NCBI GenBank assembly: GCA_965250225.1
Contig: CBDFNQ010000026.1
Coordinates: 1-64,000 of the forward strand
Reading direction: 5' to 3'
Length of the DNA: 64,000 nt
Origin: CBDEUK01 sp965250225
GTDB lineage: Bacteria; Pseudomonadota; Gammaproteobacteria; Eutrophobiales; Eutrophobiaceae
The position numbers were made by a program, and so were the translations under genes. Positions 47,650-57,543 of this stretch are shown here, piece after piece. The notes under the pieces were generated by a model that ran no database searches, was not told the origin of the DNA, and saw only the letters and a list, made by a program, of their open reading frames with translations. How positions within the stretch are numbered: the first letter of the stretch is position 1; every line of letters starts with the position of its first letter.

Positions 47650-49485
47650 TTATAAATCTTTTTGTATCGTCTGGATTTTTCTAGGCCAGGGCTTCAGACC
47701 AGCTAGTTCGGCGGGCAACTTCGATACAGCATTCACTGCCTCATCTCTGTTCTTATACAGACCAAAGACCAGCACATGCCAGACCTTGTTTTGATTGACC
47801 GTGTTAAATTTCGCCAGGTCTTTTTTGTATGCCGCGTTTTTATCAATGAATTTATTCATTGCCGTTTCATCATGAGCGCCCATCAACTGCAATACATAAT
47901 GATCCGGGGATTGTTTGTTTAGCCAATCCGCTCCGCGCAGCGAGGGAACACTATCTTTCTTCACATTTGTTGTAGCCGTGGTTTTTATTTCTACAAGATC
48001 TGGTTTAACATTTTCCGATTTTTTATCGGCAACTTCTGGTGTACTCGTAACAGGAGGAAGTTCTACTTGCTGTGTTTTCTCAGGAGTGATTTCTGTTTCG
48101 ATTTTCTCAGAAATGTCCTGTTCTGTTTTTATCACCACCGTTTCTGCAGCTGTGACCTCTGGTATTGTTGTCTTGTTTTCAGTTTTCTCGATCTTTACCT
48201 CTTCATTTATTGGCTCTTTTATTTTTTGCTCATTTATTTTTTTCGAGCTTTCACTAATCAAAGCAGAGTCGGGGAGTGAACTGATTATGTCTTTTGATAC
48301 TTCTTGTTCTTCTGTTTGTTTTTGGCTTGCTGCTTTCTCTGTAATGATCTCACCTTTGGTGTTTAATAAAACAATCTCTGACTGATCGAGTTTCTTTGGC
48401 AAATTTATTTTCTCTGGTAGATTTATTTTCTCTGGTAGATTTGCTTCCTCTGATAAATTTGCCGCCTCTGGCAGATCAACTACCACAGGCAGTTCAACTT
48501 CTTTAGCAACTGTTATCTCAGCTTCACTATCGATCTGTGTACCTATTATCAGGCTATTATCTACCGAAATATTTTCTGGTAATGCGATTTCAGCACTTTG
48601 AATAACGGGCTCGGGAACTTCATCATCTGTTTGTAAAGTATAAATAACAAAAAAGGCGCAAAGAACCAGTGCGAATGGAATAGTGTATTTAGGATTTAAA
48701 ATAATGGATTTAAGTAAACTCAAATAATTAGTTTCTTTTTTATTGATCGCCGGATCCTGCAATGCCCTGGTTGCCAATTCATTGATCAATCCTGGAAACC
48801 CGTCTGATGTTTTGTGGATTTGTTTGATTAGCTTCTGGCTAATGATGCTATCGCCTTGATAGCCTGCGACCATTAATCGGTGTTCCAGATAGGACTTTAC
48901 TTGCTCTTCACTGAATGTAGGCATATCCAGAGAATGAATAAAACCAAGGTTTCTATGGTTAATTAACTCAACAATGTTTGTTTCTGAAAAGAGTACGACA
49001 TGTAGTGCCGGTTTCTTTTGTTCCGTAATCGCGAGCTCAAAAAGAAGTTTAAGAATTTCTATCGAAAGATAATGTCCATCATCGATAAATAAAACAGGGA
49101 TCAAATTTTGACCATGGATGCTTATAAAGTGTTCCTGCAAGGTAGATATTTTACTACCGTAAGAATCAGATTTTCGATATTCAAGTCCCTGATCACGATT
49201 AATATGCAGGAAAAAATCTTCTACTGTATTTATTTCATTAAAGGGTAACTTACAAATACGCCATTTTTCATCGCTATTGCGCATGAAATGACCGAGCAAT
49301 GACGTCTTGCCAGACCCCACTCCACCGGTAATTACCAGGAATCGATCACTAAATTCGAGCAGATGTCTAATTAGCTCAATACGATGTTCCAGTTCGGGTG
49401 TTACATAATACTCACTGTCTACCGTCACATCAGAAAATGGATCCTGAGTCAATCCGTAGTGATTATAGTAATTTTCGTTGGTCAC
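47650..49485 (-). CDS. damX: DamX-like AAA ATPase with SPOR domain
   Basis: 611 aa. An AAA ATPase domain of the ExeA type fills residues 1-270, with Walker A ITGGVGSGKTSLLGHF and Walker B PVLFIDDGHYL. One transmembrane helix lies at about 275-293. A long Glu/Pro/Lys-rich periplasmic stretch (300-530) contains tandem repeats of NLPEKI type. A C-terminal SPOR domain (about 535-611) binds denuded septal peptidoglycan. It is the cell-division protein usually found after aroB. Confidence 0.9.
   Translation of the reverse strand: MTNENYYNHYGLTQDPFSDVTVDSEYYVTPELEHRIELIRHLLEFSDRFLVITGGVGSGKTSLLGHFMRNSDEKWRICKLPFNEINTVEDFFLHINRDQGLEYRKSDSYGSKISTLQEHFISIHGQNLIPVLFIDDGHYLSIEILKLLFELAITEQKKPALHVVLFSETNIVELINHRNLGFIHSLDMPTFSEEQVKSYLEHRLMVAGYQGDSIISQKLIKQIHKTSDGFPGLINELATRALQDPAINKKETNYLSLLKSIILNPKYTIPFALVLCAFFVIYTLQTDDEVPEPVIQSAEIALPENISVDNSLIIGTQIDSEAEITVAKEVELPVVVDLPEAANLSEEANLPEKINLPEKINLPKKLDQSEIVLLNTKGEIITEKAASQKQTEEQEVSKDIISSLPDSALISESSKKINEQKIKEPINEEVKIEKTENKTTIPEVTAAETVVIKTEQDISEKIETEITPEKTQQVELPPVTSTPEVADKKSENVKPDLVEIKTTATTNVKKDSVPSLRGADWLNKQSPDHYVLQLMGAHDETAMNKFIDKNAAYKKDLAKFNTVNQNKVWHVLVFGLYKNRDEAVNAVSKLPAELAGLKPWPRKIQTIQKDL
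48403..48474 (-). repeat. 18-bp tandem repeats inside damX
   Basis: Four 18-bp units in a row: two identical (ATTTATTTTCTCTGGTAG) and two diverged. They encode six-residue repeats of the NLPEKI type in the periplasmic linker. Copy number may vary between strains. Confidence 0.85.
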
Positions 49486-49492
49486 AATATTC

Positions 49493-50647
49493 TTAGTGAG
49501 TCGTCGCGATAGGATTCACAATACGTTCATATTCGGCCATCGCATATCGATCGGTCATGCCCGCAATATAATCTGCAATAATCTTGTATTTAGCAGCATT
49601 ATCTCCCTCCTGTTCTTTTTTTCCAATAAGGTCTTGCATATCATTCGGTAATAACCTGATGTCCGATTCAAAAATCTCAAACAATGTCTTAATGATTTTT
49701 TTGGCTTTATAACTCATTCTATTCACATGGTAATGCTGATATAGATTTTTCCTTAAAAATTGCTTTAGCGACACATTCATTTGTTTTGTATTTTCGGACA
49801 AACTCACCATGACTTGTCCAGCTGATCTCACATCATCAATAGAGCCAGGATTTAATTGTTTTATGTTTTCCCGGGTCGTTTCTATTAAATCAGAAACCAG
49901 AAAATTAATCATTCTACGGATAATTTCATGCGTCAACTGACGTTCTGATAATCCCTGCCACTTTGAGGTTACATAGTTATATTGTTGTTTAAAGAGATCA
50001 CATTCACACAAGGATTCAATAACCAATAATCCGGCTCTCACACCATCATCAATATCATGATTATTGTAGGCTATTTCATCAGCAACATTGGCTATCTGCG
50101 CCTCAAGACCCGGATAGGTTCCCTCCAGAAATCGTTGACCGATTTCACCCAAATCCCGTGCATTTTTTTTCGAACAATGCTTCAAGATTCCTTCGCGGGT
50201 TTCAAACGTTAGATTTAAACCAGGGAAATCCGCGTATTTTTCTTCCAACACATCCACCACGCGTAACGACTGGAGATTATGTTCAAAACCACCATGACCA
50301 GACATGCATTGATTGAGGATGTCCTGACCTGCATGGCCAAAAGGAGTGTGGCCTAAATCATGGGCAAGGCATATCGCTTCGGTTAAATCTTCATTAACCC
50401 CCAACGCCCGAGAAATGCTACGCCCAATTTGCGAGACTTCAATCGAATGGGTGAGACGAGTGCGAAACATATCGCCTTCATGATTAACGAATACCTGAGT
50501 TTTATATTCCAGTCGACGGAAGGCGGCACTGTGAACGATACGATCTCTATCACGTTGGTATTCATCACGATAGGAAGGCTTGTCTTCAACATACAGCCTC
50601 CCTCTGCATGAGATTGTATTGGCTGCGTAAGGAGCCAGATCGCTCAT
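49493..50647 (-). CDS. dgt: dGTP triphosphohydrolase-like protein
   Basis: 384 aa from the ATG at 50647 in the TAATG overlap with aroB. HD-domain motifs: FRTRLTHSIEVSQIGRSI, CLAHDLGHTPFGHAG (His-Asp) and NVADEIAYNNHDIDDG. It cleaves dNTPs, mainly dGTP, to nucleoside and triphosphate. Related short forms often act on several dNTPs. It sits between aroB and damX. Confidence 0.93.
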   Translation of the reverse strand: MSDLAPYAANTISCRGRLYVEDKPSYRDEYQRDRDRIVHSAAFRRLEYKTQVFVNHEGDMFRTRLTHSIEVSQIGRSISRALGVNEDLTEAICLAHDLGHTPFGHAGQDILNQCMSGHGGFEHNLQSLRVVDVLEEKYADFPGLNLTFETREGILKHCSKKNARDLGEIGQRFLEGTYPGLEAQIANVADEIAYNNHDIDDGVRAGLLVIESLCECDLFKQQYNYVTSKWQGLSERQLTHEIIRRMINFLVSDLIETTRENIKQLNPGSIDDVRSAGQVMVSLSENTKQMNVSLKQFLRKNLYQHYHVNRMSYKAKKIIKTLFEIFESDIRLLPNDMQDLIGKKEQEGDNAAKYKIIADYIAGMTDRYAMAEYERIVNPIATTH

Positions 50648-51741
50648 TACTGACAAGCCTTGTCGGATAGAAAAGAATCAATTGTTTCCTGCAAGAGATT
50701 TTGATCATAATCATTTGCTATGACAGCATGACTAATATCTTTTAACAGGATCAAAAATATCTTTCCGTCTCTGGCCTTTTTATCGACTGCCATATTTTTC
50801 AACATCATCTCTGTTGTGATTGGGTCAGGCAATTTTATTGGTAAACCTGCTCGATTAAGCAATGCTTGTATTCTCTCAACGGTGGCTTTATCTATCCAGT
50901 TAATCCTCATTGATAAATCCGCTGCCATCAGCATTCCAAGCCCGATAGCTTCTCCATGCAACCAGCCCTGGTACTGTAAAGCTGTTTCGATTGCATGACC
51001 AAATGTATGACCAAGATTTAACAAGGCCCGGATACCTGTTTCTTTTTCATCTTCAGCGACAACATCTGCCTTGTTTTGACAGGAAACCTCGATTGCATAG
51101 GCAAGCGCTTCGCTATCTCTATGCAATAAATGCTCAATATTATCTTCCAGCCAAACAAAGAATTCTCTGTCACGGATCAAACCATATTTAATTACTTCAG
51201 CAAGACCTGCGACTAGTTCCCTCTCATTTAAGGTATCCAGTACATCTGTATCAGCTATGACCGCTTTCGGTTGATGGAAAGCACCCACCATGTTTTTTCC
51301 AAGTGCGTGATTTACCGCCGTCTTACCACCAACAGACGAATCCACCTGGGCTAATAAAGTAGTTGGAACCTGTATAAAAGGTATACCTCTTTGATAACAA
51401 GAGGCAGCAAAACCGGTAATGTCTCCCACCACACCACCACCAAGTGCAATAAGTGTTGAATTACGACTGAATTTATTGACTAACAATTCGCGAATAATGC
51501 CTTCCATAGTTTCAATCGTTTTATACGTTTCACCATCAGGAATAATGTGTTCAATAACCTGTAAATCGGCAAGATTATTTTTTATGCTATTCAGATACAA
51601 TGGTGCAACCGTTTCATTGGAAACGATCATCACTTGTTTACCACTAATGTGTTCTTTCAATAAAGAGCCAACTGATAATAAGCCACTACCGATGTAAACC
51701 GGGTAACTGTCCTGGTCTAAATTTACTGTTAATGTTTTCAT
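50647..51741 (-). CDS. aroB: 3-dehydroquinate synthase
   Basis: 364 aa. NAD-binding and metal motifs: GGGVVGDITGFAASCYQRG, VPTTLLAQVDSSVGGKT, and GLAEVIKYGLI; the metal His are in NLGHTFGHAIE and GWLHGEAI. It makes 3-dehydroquinate from DAHP in the shikimate pathway. It overlaps aroK by 4 bases and dgt by one. Confidence 0.97.
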   Translation of the reverse strand: MKTLTVNLDQDSYPVYIGSGLLSVGSLLKEHISGKQVMIVSNETVAPLYLNSIKNNLADLQVIEHIIPDGETYKTIETMEGIIRELLVNKFSRNSTLIALGGGVVGDITGFAASCYQRGIPFIQVPTTLLAQVDSSVGGKTAVNHALGKNMVGAFHQPKAVIADTDVLDTLNERELVAGLAEVIKYGLIRDREFFVWLEDNIEHLLHRDSEALAYAIEVSCQNKADVVAEDEKETGIRALLNLGHTFGHAIETALQYQGWLHGEAIGLGMLMAADLSMRINWIDKATVERIQALLNRAGLPIKLPDPITTEMMLKNMAVDKKARDGKIFLILLKDISHAVIANDYDQNLLQETIDSFLSDKACQ

Positions 51742-52262
51742 CGATGAATTTCGTGATTGTATATTTTTTGTACTATTTCTTTAGAAACACAATTTTCTGT
51801 GTCAATGGTCAAATCAGCAATTTCTTCGTATAGGGGATCTCTTTCCTGTGCCAGCTCAATCAGTTTTTGTTTTGGATCTGCAGATTGCAACAAAGGCCTT
51901 TTTTTGTCTTTTGCTGTTCTTTTCAATATCAGATCAATGCTTGCTTTGAGATAGATAACAAAGCCACGTTCTTTTAAATAACGTCTGTTCTGTTCAGCAA
52001 TTATCACTCCCCCACCTGTTGAAAGTACTACCCCTTTCATATTAGTGAGTTCCTCAATAACCTCTGTTTCGCGATGACGAAATCCTTCTTCTCCTTCAAT
52101 ATCAAAAATGGTCGAAATTGAAACGCCATTTCGAGCTTCAATAACCTGATCTGTATCATAAAAAGACATACCAAGCTCTTTGGATAATTTGTGCCCAACT
52201 GTCGTTTTTCCGGAAGCCATTGGGCCGATGAGAAAAAGGTTTTGAATATTACTCGCTGTCAA
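51738..52262 (-). CDS. aroK: Shikimate kinase
   Basis: 174 aa. Walker A GPMASGKTTVGHKLS, shikimate-binding DTDQVIEARNG, and GGGVIIAEQNRRYL. It phosphorylates shikimate with ATP. The start is a TTG at 52262 with a modest ribosome site; no better ATG exists upstream in frame. Separated from pilQ by a terminator, so likely has its own promoter. Confidence 0.94.
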   Translation of the reverse strand: MTASNIQNLFLIGPMASGKTTVGHKLSKELGMSFYDTDQVIEARNGVSISTIFDIEGEEGFRHRETEVIEELTNMKGVVLSTGGGVIIAEQNRRYLKERGFVIYLKASIDLILKRTAKDKKRPLLQSADPKQKLIELAQERDPLYEEIADLTIDTENCVSKEIVQKIYNHEIHR

Positions 52263-52331
52263 AATGCACCCAATAAAATGCTGCTGGATAATACAACAAC
52301 ACTATAATTGAAAGTGTATTTTGAGGGAATA

Positions 52332-52368
52332 AAAAAACAGGCATGGTTTCCACCATGTCTGTTTTATA
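52332..52368 (-). terminator. Rho-independent terminator of the pilMNOPQ operon
   Basis: ACAGGCATGGT/ACCATGTCTGT with a 4-base loop and one G-T mismatch, flanked by A and T runs on both sides. On the minus strand it lies just after the pilQ stop and is followed by TTTTTTT. Confidence 0.8.
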
Positions 52369-52391
52369 TGTTGCTAATTAGTATGTGAAGT

Positions 52392-54527
52392 TTATAGAGT
52401 AAGGCTTTCTTTCAGAATTTTTGGTGTGACAAATATCAATAGCTCACTTTTCTCTTTTTCCACTAAAGTATTTTTGAACAGAAAACCCAGATAAGGCAAA
52501 TCTCCAAAAAATGGAACCTTAGTCAGATCGTTAATATCTTCCTGTATATACACCCCACCTAGCACGACGGTTTCGCCGTCATCAACCAATACCTCTGTCT
52601 GGACATTCTGGGTATCGATCGAAGGAATACCTGCAAATATATCCCCTACTGTATCCTGATTCACAGCTAAACTTAATAAAACCCGATCATCCGGGGTAAT
52701 TTGAGGCGTCACGCGAAGTGACAATACCGCCTTTTTAAACACAATACTGGTCGAGCCACTGGAGGTACTTTGTTCATAAGGGATCTCGGTACCTGATTCA
52801 ATCACAGCCTCATGCTGATTGGCCGTTATGACTTTAGGATTGGCTATATTTTCTACCGTGCCTTCAGCTTCAGCCGCTGATAATTCAAGCTGGAGTAAAA
52901 AGGTACCAATCTTACCAACCAATAAACCAAGACTACCCGCAGCAGCCGTTGCCGGTAAATCAACGATTAGAGGCTCAGTGTCATTATTCTCTACGAAAGT
53001 AAACACATCACCAGGAGGGGTATTAATACCCGGTAGACCACCGCCAATCCTAATATCATTTTCTCTAGATAGGTCAGTGGTTGGGCGTTGAGTGGTTTTA
53101 CTCACACCAAACCGTACGCCAAGACTTTTACTGAAGGTTTCAGAGGCATTAACAATGCGGGATTCGATCAACACCTGTCTGACTGGAACATCAAGAGTGG
53201 TTATCATTAACCGGATATTCTCAAGACTACTGGCGACGTCCTGGATGATTAAAGTATTGGTTCTTTCATCAATAGACACATTACCGCGAGCAGTTAACAA
53301 ATTATTTTCTTCGGCCTTAATTAAGCCCGCTAAATCTTCAGCTTTTGCGTAGTTGATCTGTACGTATTCAGTCCTAAGCGGTGCCAATTCTTCGATCTGT
53401 TTTTCACTTTCAAGCTCGAGTTTTTCCCTTGCTGCGATCTCTTCCTGAGGTGCTACCAGGATGACATTACCGTTTTCTCTTTTGCCTAAACCGCGTGATT
53501 TGAGAATAATGTCCAGCGCTTGATCCCAGGGAACATTTTTAAGTCTAAGCGTGACATTCCCCGTGACTGAATCACTGGCAACCATATTAAAACCGGTGAA
53601 ATCAGCAATTAATTGCAAGACAGCCCTGACTTCAATACTTTGAAAATTAAGTGACAAACGCTCACCCGTATAACCAAATTTTTCTTTCTGAATGGCGTCT
53701 TTTTCTGCTTTGGTTAGGGGTTTAACTTCGATAGTCAAAAGATTATCTGATTGATAAACCAGGTGATCGAATTCATCAGTCACAGTAGAAATGATCATTC
53801 TTGCGCCATTACCATAAGGTGCTGTATCGACTTCTTTCACTGGCGTTGCAAAATCAATGACATCAAGACGGCGATCCAGTCGTTCCGGTAAACTGGTATT
53901 GAGAAAATCCACAACAACCTTACCACCTTTCTCACCTATATCGACACCAATTGAAGGATCGGCAAGATCCACAATAATACGTCCTTCACCATTATCACCA
54001 CGTCTAAAATCTATATTATTAATTCCAGAAGAAGCTGAAGAAATACTTGATGATCCAGAGACAACTGCAGGAATTGGAAGATCATCAATACTCGTTTTAG
54101 CTCCGAGTGTGACAATGACATTATTGCCTGATGTTGTAATGTCATACGGCACTTGTTCTACGAGATTAAGAACAATACGTGTACGACCTGATGCTTCTAC
54201 TGCAGAAATACTATGTGCAACACCCACACCAATGTTCATACTTTTATCACTGACATTCAAACTTGTATCCGGGAAATCCAGAGCAATGCGCGCAGGGTTA
54301 TCAATAGTAAAACTCATTGGATCTGCCTGCACCGGCTCGGACAGACTAATTACAATCTGTACCTTATCACCCGGCAGTGATGAATAACTCAGGTCATTGA
54401 CACTGGCTGCATGAATTTGATTCGCAAATAACAGCGAAATAAACAAAACAAAAATCGCTCTCCATATTTTCATACTAAAACTAACATCGGTTTTGTATGT
54501 TAAGTTTGTTGATGCGAGTGATGTCAT
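52392..54527 (-). CDS. pilQ: Type IV pilus secretin PilQ
   Basis: 711 aa outer-membrane secretin. Two N-terminal AMIN domains (about 40-270) bind peptidoglycan; a secretin/TonB short domain (SLNFQSIEVRAVLQLIADF) and N0/N1 domains precede the secretin domain, with VPFFGDLPYLGFLFKN near the end. The ATG at 54527 has a good ribosome site (AAGGGG); a second ATG 18 codons in begins the hydrophobic signal core (MKIWRAIFVLFISLLF). It is last in the pilMNOPQ operon. Confidence 0.96.
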   Translation of the reverse strand: MTSLASTNLTYKTDVSFSMKIWRAIFVLFISLLFANQIHAASVNDLSYSSLPGDKVQIVISLSEPVQADPMSFTIDNPARIALDFPDTSLNVSDKSMNIGVGVAHSISAVEASGRTRIVLNLVEQVPYDITTSGNNVIVTLGAKTSIDDLPIPAVVSGSSSISSASSGINNIDFRRGDNGEGRIIVDLADPSIGVDIGEKGGKVVVDFLNTSLPERLDRRLDVIDFATPVKEVDTAPYGNGARMIISTVTDEFDHLVYQSDNLLTIEVKPLTKAEKDAIQKEKFGYTGERLSLNFQSIEVRAVLQLIADFTGFNMVASDSVTGNVTLRLKNVPWDQALDIILKSRGLGKRENGNVILVAPQEEIAAREKLELESEKQIEELAPLRTEYVQINYAKAEDLAGLIKAEENNLLTARGNVSIDERTNTLIIQDVASSLENIRLMITTLDVPVRQVLIESRIVNASETFSKSLGVRFGVSKTTQRPTTDLSRENDIRIGGGLPGINTPPGDVFTFVENNDTEPLIVDLPATAAAGSLGLLVGKIGTFLLQLELSAAEAEGTVENIANPKVITANQHEAVIESGTEIPYEQSTSSGSTSIVFKKAVLSLRVTPQITPDDRVLLSLAVNQDTVGDIFAGIPSIDTQNVQTEVLVDDGETVVLGGVYIQEDINDLTKVPFFGDLPYLGFLFKNTLVEKEKSELLIFVTPKILKESLTL

Positions 54528-54545
54528 CTTTGATACCCCTTTACG

Positions 54546-55103
54546 TTACTCTTCAGCCAGGGCAAGCGAAGCTTCACGCTCTTCCCATCGGCCTTGACTA
54601 TTTTGAATGATTTCTCTTAGTTCAATTTTGTCTTCAAAAATATTTGTGATCTTGCCAATATTCACACCGGCATAGTTACCAATCTTGACTTTATGCACCG
54701 TGCCGTCAGGGTCGAGAACAATGCCCCAATTCTCATCCGAATCATCCAGAGTGCCGACCATACGAAGACTATCTAATTCAAACGTCTCCAGTTCCTCTCG
54801 ATTCCGATTATTGATCTCACGTTCCATCTCTACCGTTAAACCACTGTTTTCAGTAAGTGCAACTTCTTCAATAATTTTTTCATAAAACGGGCGGAACGGA
54901 TCTTTTGCACTATTTCCTGCAGATTGATAAGCGTATGCCTCATACGGTCTTACTTCAGGCAAAGGTTCTATACGCCCCCCGGGACGTTCCATGATCTGTT
55001 CTACGTGACGTTTCAGATCACTCTTATCTGTTGGGCCACAACCTGTCAGCGAGATCACTGCCAACAAAAAGATGAAATGAATTCTTGTCATTCGAATCAA
55101 CAT
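54546..55103 (-). CDS. pilP: Type IV pilus assembly lipoprotein PilP
   Basis: 185 aa. A lipoprotein signal ends in the lipobox LTGC (Cys22). The C-terminal beta domain (about 110-180) has LRMVGTLDDSDENWGIVLDP and VKIGNYAGVN, typical of PilP, which links the PilMNO inner-membrane platform to PilQ. It overlaps pilO by one base. Confidence 0.95.
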   Translation of the reverse strand: MLIRMTRIHFIFLLAVISLTGCGPTDKSDLKRHVEQIMERPGGRIEPLPEVRPYEAYAYQSAGNSAKDPFRPFYEKIIEEVALTENSGLTVEMEREINNRNREELETFELDSLRMVGTLDDSDENWGIVLDPDGTVHKVKIGNYAGVNIGKITNIFEDKIELREIIQNSQGRWEEREASLALAEE

Positions 55104-55717
55104 TATTCCACCACCTCATCGCCAGTTGAGTCTTCCTCTTCATCCAGAGCTCGATATGTTTTGGCTGTTGAAATCATTAGTAATGTGTTTGTTTCAGTTT
55201 GCTTGTTTATTTCAAGATCATGCATAGTCACGATTCGAGGCAAAGATGCGACGCCACTGACAAACTCACCAAACTCGTGGTATTGACCTACTACACGAAT
55301 TTCAATAGGTAATTCTGCATAAAATTCAGTCGGCCTCTCAGGTTGCGGTTTGAATAATTCAAACTCCAGACCTGCACCCAGGCCTGTTTGAGATATATCG
55401 ACCAACAGACCTGCAACCTCAGTCTTATTAGGTAATTGCCTGAGCATGTCACCAAACGATTGTTCCATTTCTGCCATCTGAAGCTTTAAAGCATCCAAGT
55501 TTGCTGCCTTCTTCTGTTTGATATCAAGCTTGAGTATTTTTTCTTCTTCATCTTTTTGGGCTTTGGCCAACGTCTCCCACTGACCTTTCCAGATAAAATG
55601 CCAACCCAATCCAATAATCAAAGCACACAGAATGATAACTGCAGCGGTCTTGAACGGCATGGGCCAACCACCCATGTTCTCCACGTCAAGATTATTAATA
55701 TCATCTACAAGGCTCAT
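55103..55717 (-). CDS. pilO: Type IV pilus alignment protein PilO
   Basis: 204 aa bitopic inner-membrane protein. One transmembrane helix at about 24-42 (AAVIILCALIIGLGWHFIW), a coiled coil (45-95) and a ferredoxin-like domain with LPIEIRVVGQYHEFGEFV. It pairs with PilN. Overlaps pilN by 4 bases. Confidence 0.95.
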   Translation of the reverse strand: MSLVDDINNLDVENMGGWPMPFKTAAVIILCALIIGLGWHFIWKGQWETLAKAQKDEEEKILKLDIKQKKAANLDALKLQMAEMEQSFGDMLRQLPNKTEVAGLLVDISQTGLGAGLEFELFKPQPERPTEFYAELPIEIRVVGQYHEFGEFVSGVASLPRIVTMHDLEINKQTETNTLLMISTAKTYRALDEEEDSTGDEVVE

Positions 55718-56292
55718 AACTGTTCACCCTCTTCCTCTTCTCCTTCGAAAGTCGGTATAACCTGATCAAAACGCAAAATAAATTTACTGATCCTTGACAC
55801 ATCTTCAGCATCAGCCTGGATAATGTCGAGCTCAGGGTTTGTCAACCAATCTGATTTTTCCAGATTCCTCATAAAGTTTGAAACTCGCGCGTTCGATTGC
55901 GCCTCGCCATTAATAGTTATTTTTCGTCCGCTTTGTTTTAATTTATCCAGACTGACTCCATCCGGAATACTGCTCACAACCTCATCGAACAGTCTGACCA
56001 CTAAAGGACGATTGCCCTGTAGTTCCTGTATCGCTTCCATACGCGCCAGTAATCGTTCTTTCTTTTTCTCCAGCTCCTGGATTTCCTTGATTTTTTCATC
56101 AAGGATTGCAATTTTTTCATCAAGAAATTGATTTCTTGAATTTTGGTAGTCGATCAATTGATTATTATAAAAATGGACAAACCCAACAATCACAGCAGCA
56201 AGCAATGCAAAAATTGCCAGCATCACCATGAATTCTTTTTGACGTTCTTGACGAAGTTCTTCGCGCCAGGGAAGCAGATTAATATGTGCCAT
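55714..56292 (-). CDS. pilN: Type IV pilus assembly protein PilN
   Basis: 192 aa. The N-terminal motif INLLPWREELRQERQKEF binds PilM. A transmembrane helix (about 23-43), a coiled coil with many Glu/Lys (55-95) and a C-terminal ferredoxin-like domain follow. Its start overlaps the pilM stop by one base. Confidence 0.96.
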   Translation of the reverse strand: MAHINLLPWREELRQERQKEFMVMLAIFALLAAVIVGFVHFYNNQLIDYQNSRNQFLDEKIAILDEKIKEIQELEKKKERLLARMEAIQELQGNRPLVVRLFDEVVSSIPDGVSLDKLKQSGRKITINGEAQSNARVSNFMRNLEKSDWLTNPELDIIQADAEDVSRISKFILRFDQVIPTFEGEEEEGEQL

Positions 56293-57353
56293 TAGTCAAA
56301 ACTCCTCAATGCCAGGCCACACGCCACCATCAAGGCAGGTGCATCGTTGGTCAAACTCTGTGTTGGGACTCGGGAAGCAATTGACATATTGGCAAATGGG
56401 TTACAGGTAACTGTATGCACACCAACCTTCGATTCCAATAAATCTGCCATACCATGAATAGAAGCACAGCCACCTGCCAAAATTAAATGATCAATGTTGG
56501 CAATAGAACTGGAGGAATAAAAAAATTGTTGAGCCCGGCTAATTTGTTGCACCATGTTGTCTTTAAACGGCTCTAAAACTTCAGGTTCGTAATTATCTGG
56601 CAATCCGCCCTGACGTTTGGCCAGACCCGCCTCTTCGAAAGACAATCCATAACGACGCTGAATATCTTCTGTTAATTGCTGTCCACCAAATTGTTGCTCT
56701 CTTGAATAAATAACTTTTAGATTTTCGAGAACACTGAATGTAGTAATTGACGATCCAACGTCAGCAACCGCAATGACTTGATCGCTGGCACCATCAAATA
56801 AATCCTTTGCAATTAAACTAACGCTGTTTTCCAGCGCAAAAGCTTCAATATCAATAACCTTGGCAGTTAAACCAGCCACATCCATGGCGGCAACCCGTAC
56901 ATCGACATTTTCACTTCGTGAAGCAGCCAACAGTACATCCACGCGCTCAGGATTGGTTTCCGAAGAACCCAGAACTTCAAAATCCAAAGCGACCTCTTCT
57001 AATGGGAATGGTACGTATTGATCGGCTTCTAGCTGTATCTGAGATTCCATATCGTCTTCAGATAAATCAGCAGGCATGGTGATCATCTTGGTAATAACAG
57101 ATGAACCAGCAACGGCAGCAACGCAGTTTTTATTTCTGGAGCCCGATTTTTTCCAGGCCCTTCCAATGGCCTCGCCTACAGCGTCAATATCGTTTATATT
57201 CTTCTCTACAACAGAATTCGCAGGTAAAGGCTCTACCCCATAACTTTCAACACGATATTTACTGCCACTTTGGCTTAGTTCGAGCAACTTAATTGCTGTT
57301 GCACTAACATCAATACCAACCAGTGGCACTGATTTCTTTTTAAACATAGGCAC
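56292..57353 (-). CDS. pilM: Type IV pilus assembly ATPase-like protein PilM
   Basis: 353 aa actin-like cytoplasmic protein. Nucleotide-fold motifs: PLVGIDVSATAIKLLEL, VAVADVGSSITTFSVL and LILAGGCASIHGMADLL. It binds the PilN N-terminus and couples the pilus motor to the envelope complex. It is the first gene of the pilMNOPQ operon, divergent from ponA. Confidence 0.96.
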   Translation of the reverse strand: MPMFKKKSVPLVGIDVSATAIKLLELSQSGSKYRVESYGVEPLPANSVVEKNINDIDAVGEAIGRAWKKSGSRNKNCVAAVAGSSVITKMITMPADLSEDDMESQIQLEADQYVPFPLEEVALDFEVLGSSETNPERVDVLLAASRSENVDVRVAAMDVAGLTAKVIDIEAFALENSVSLIAKDLFDGASDQVIAVADVGSSITTFSVLENLKVIYSREQQFGGQQLTEDIQRRYGLSFEEAGLAKRQGGLPDNYEPEVLEPFKDNMVQQISRAQQFFYSSSSIANIDHLILAGGCASIHGMADLLESKVGVHTVTCNPFANMSIASRVPTQSLTNDAPALMVACGLALRSFD

Positions 57354-57517
57354 GATTTTTTCCTTTTAATGTCATAGGTTATAAGTTATTCATACAAATC
57401 ACATTAACTAATGTTTGCAACTATAGCCAACAGAAAATTAAAAAACAAATGATTTCTACCACTTTTGTAAGAAAGACCTCTATTTTTACATTTTACGGCA
57501 TAAAGCCATACATCTAG

Positions 57518-57523
57518 TATAAT
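57518..57523 (+). promoter_or_regulatory. Candidate -10 box of ponA
   Basis: A perfect TATAAT 21 bases before the ATG of the PBP1A gene, in the 190-bp region shared with pilM. No good -35 box at normal spacing. Confidence 0.4.
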
Positions 57524-57543
57524 TCCAGTGTAGACTACCCAAT

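Noticed and set aside
48403..48474. Possible CRISPR-like array.
   Set aside because: The repeats are contiguous, 18 bp long and in frame within damX, with no spacers. No CRISPR array was seen in the window.
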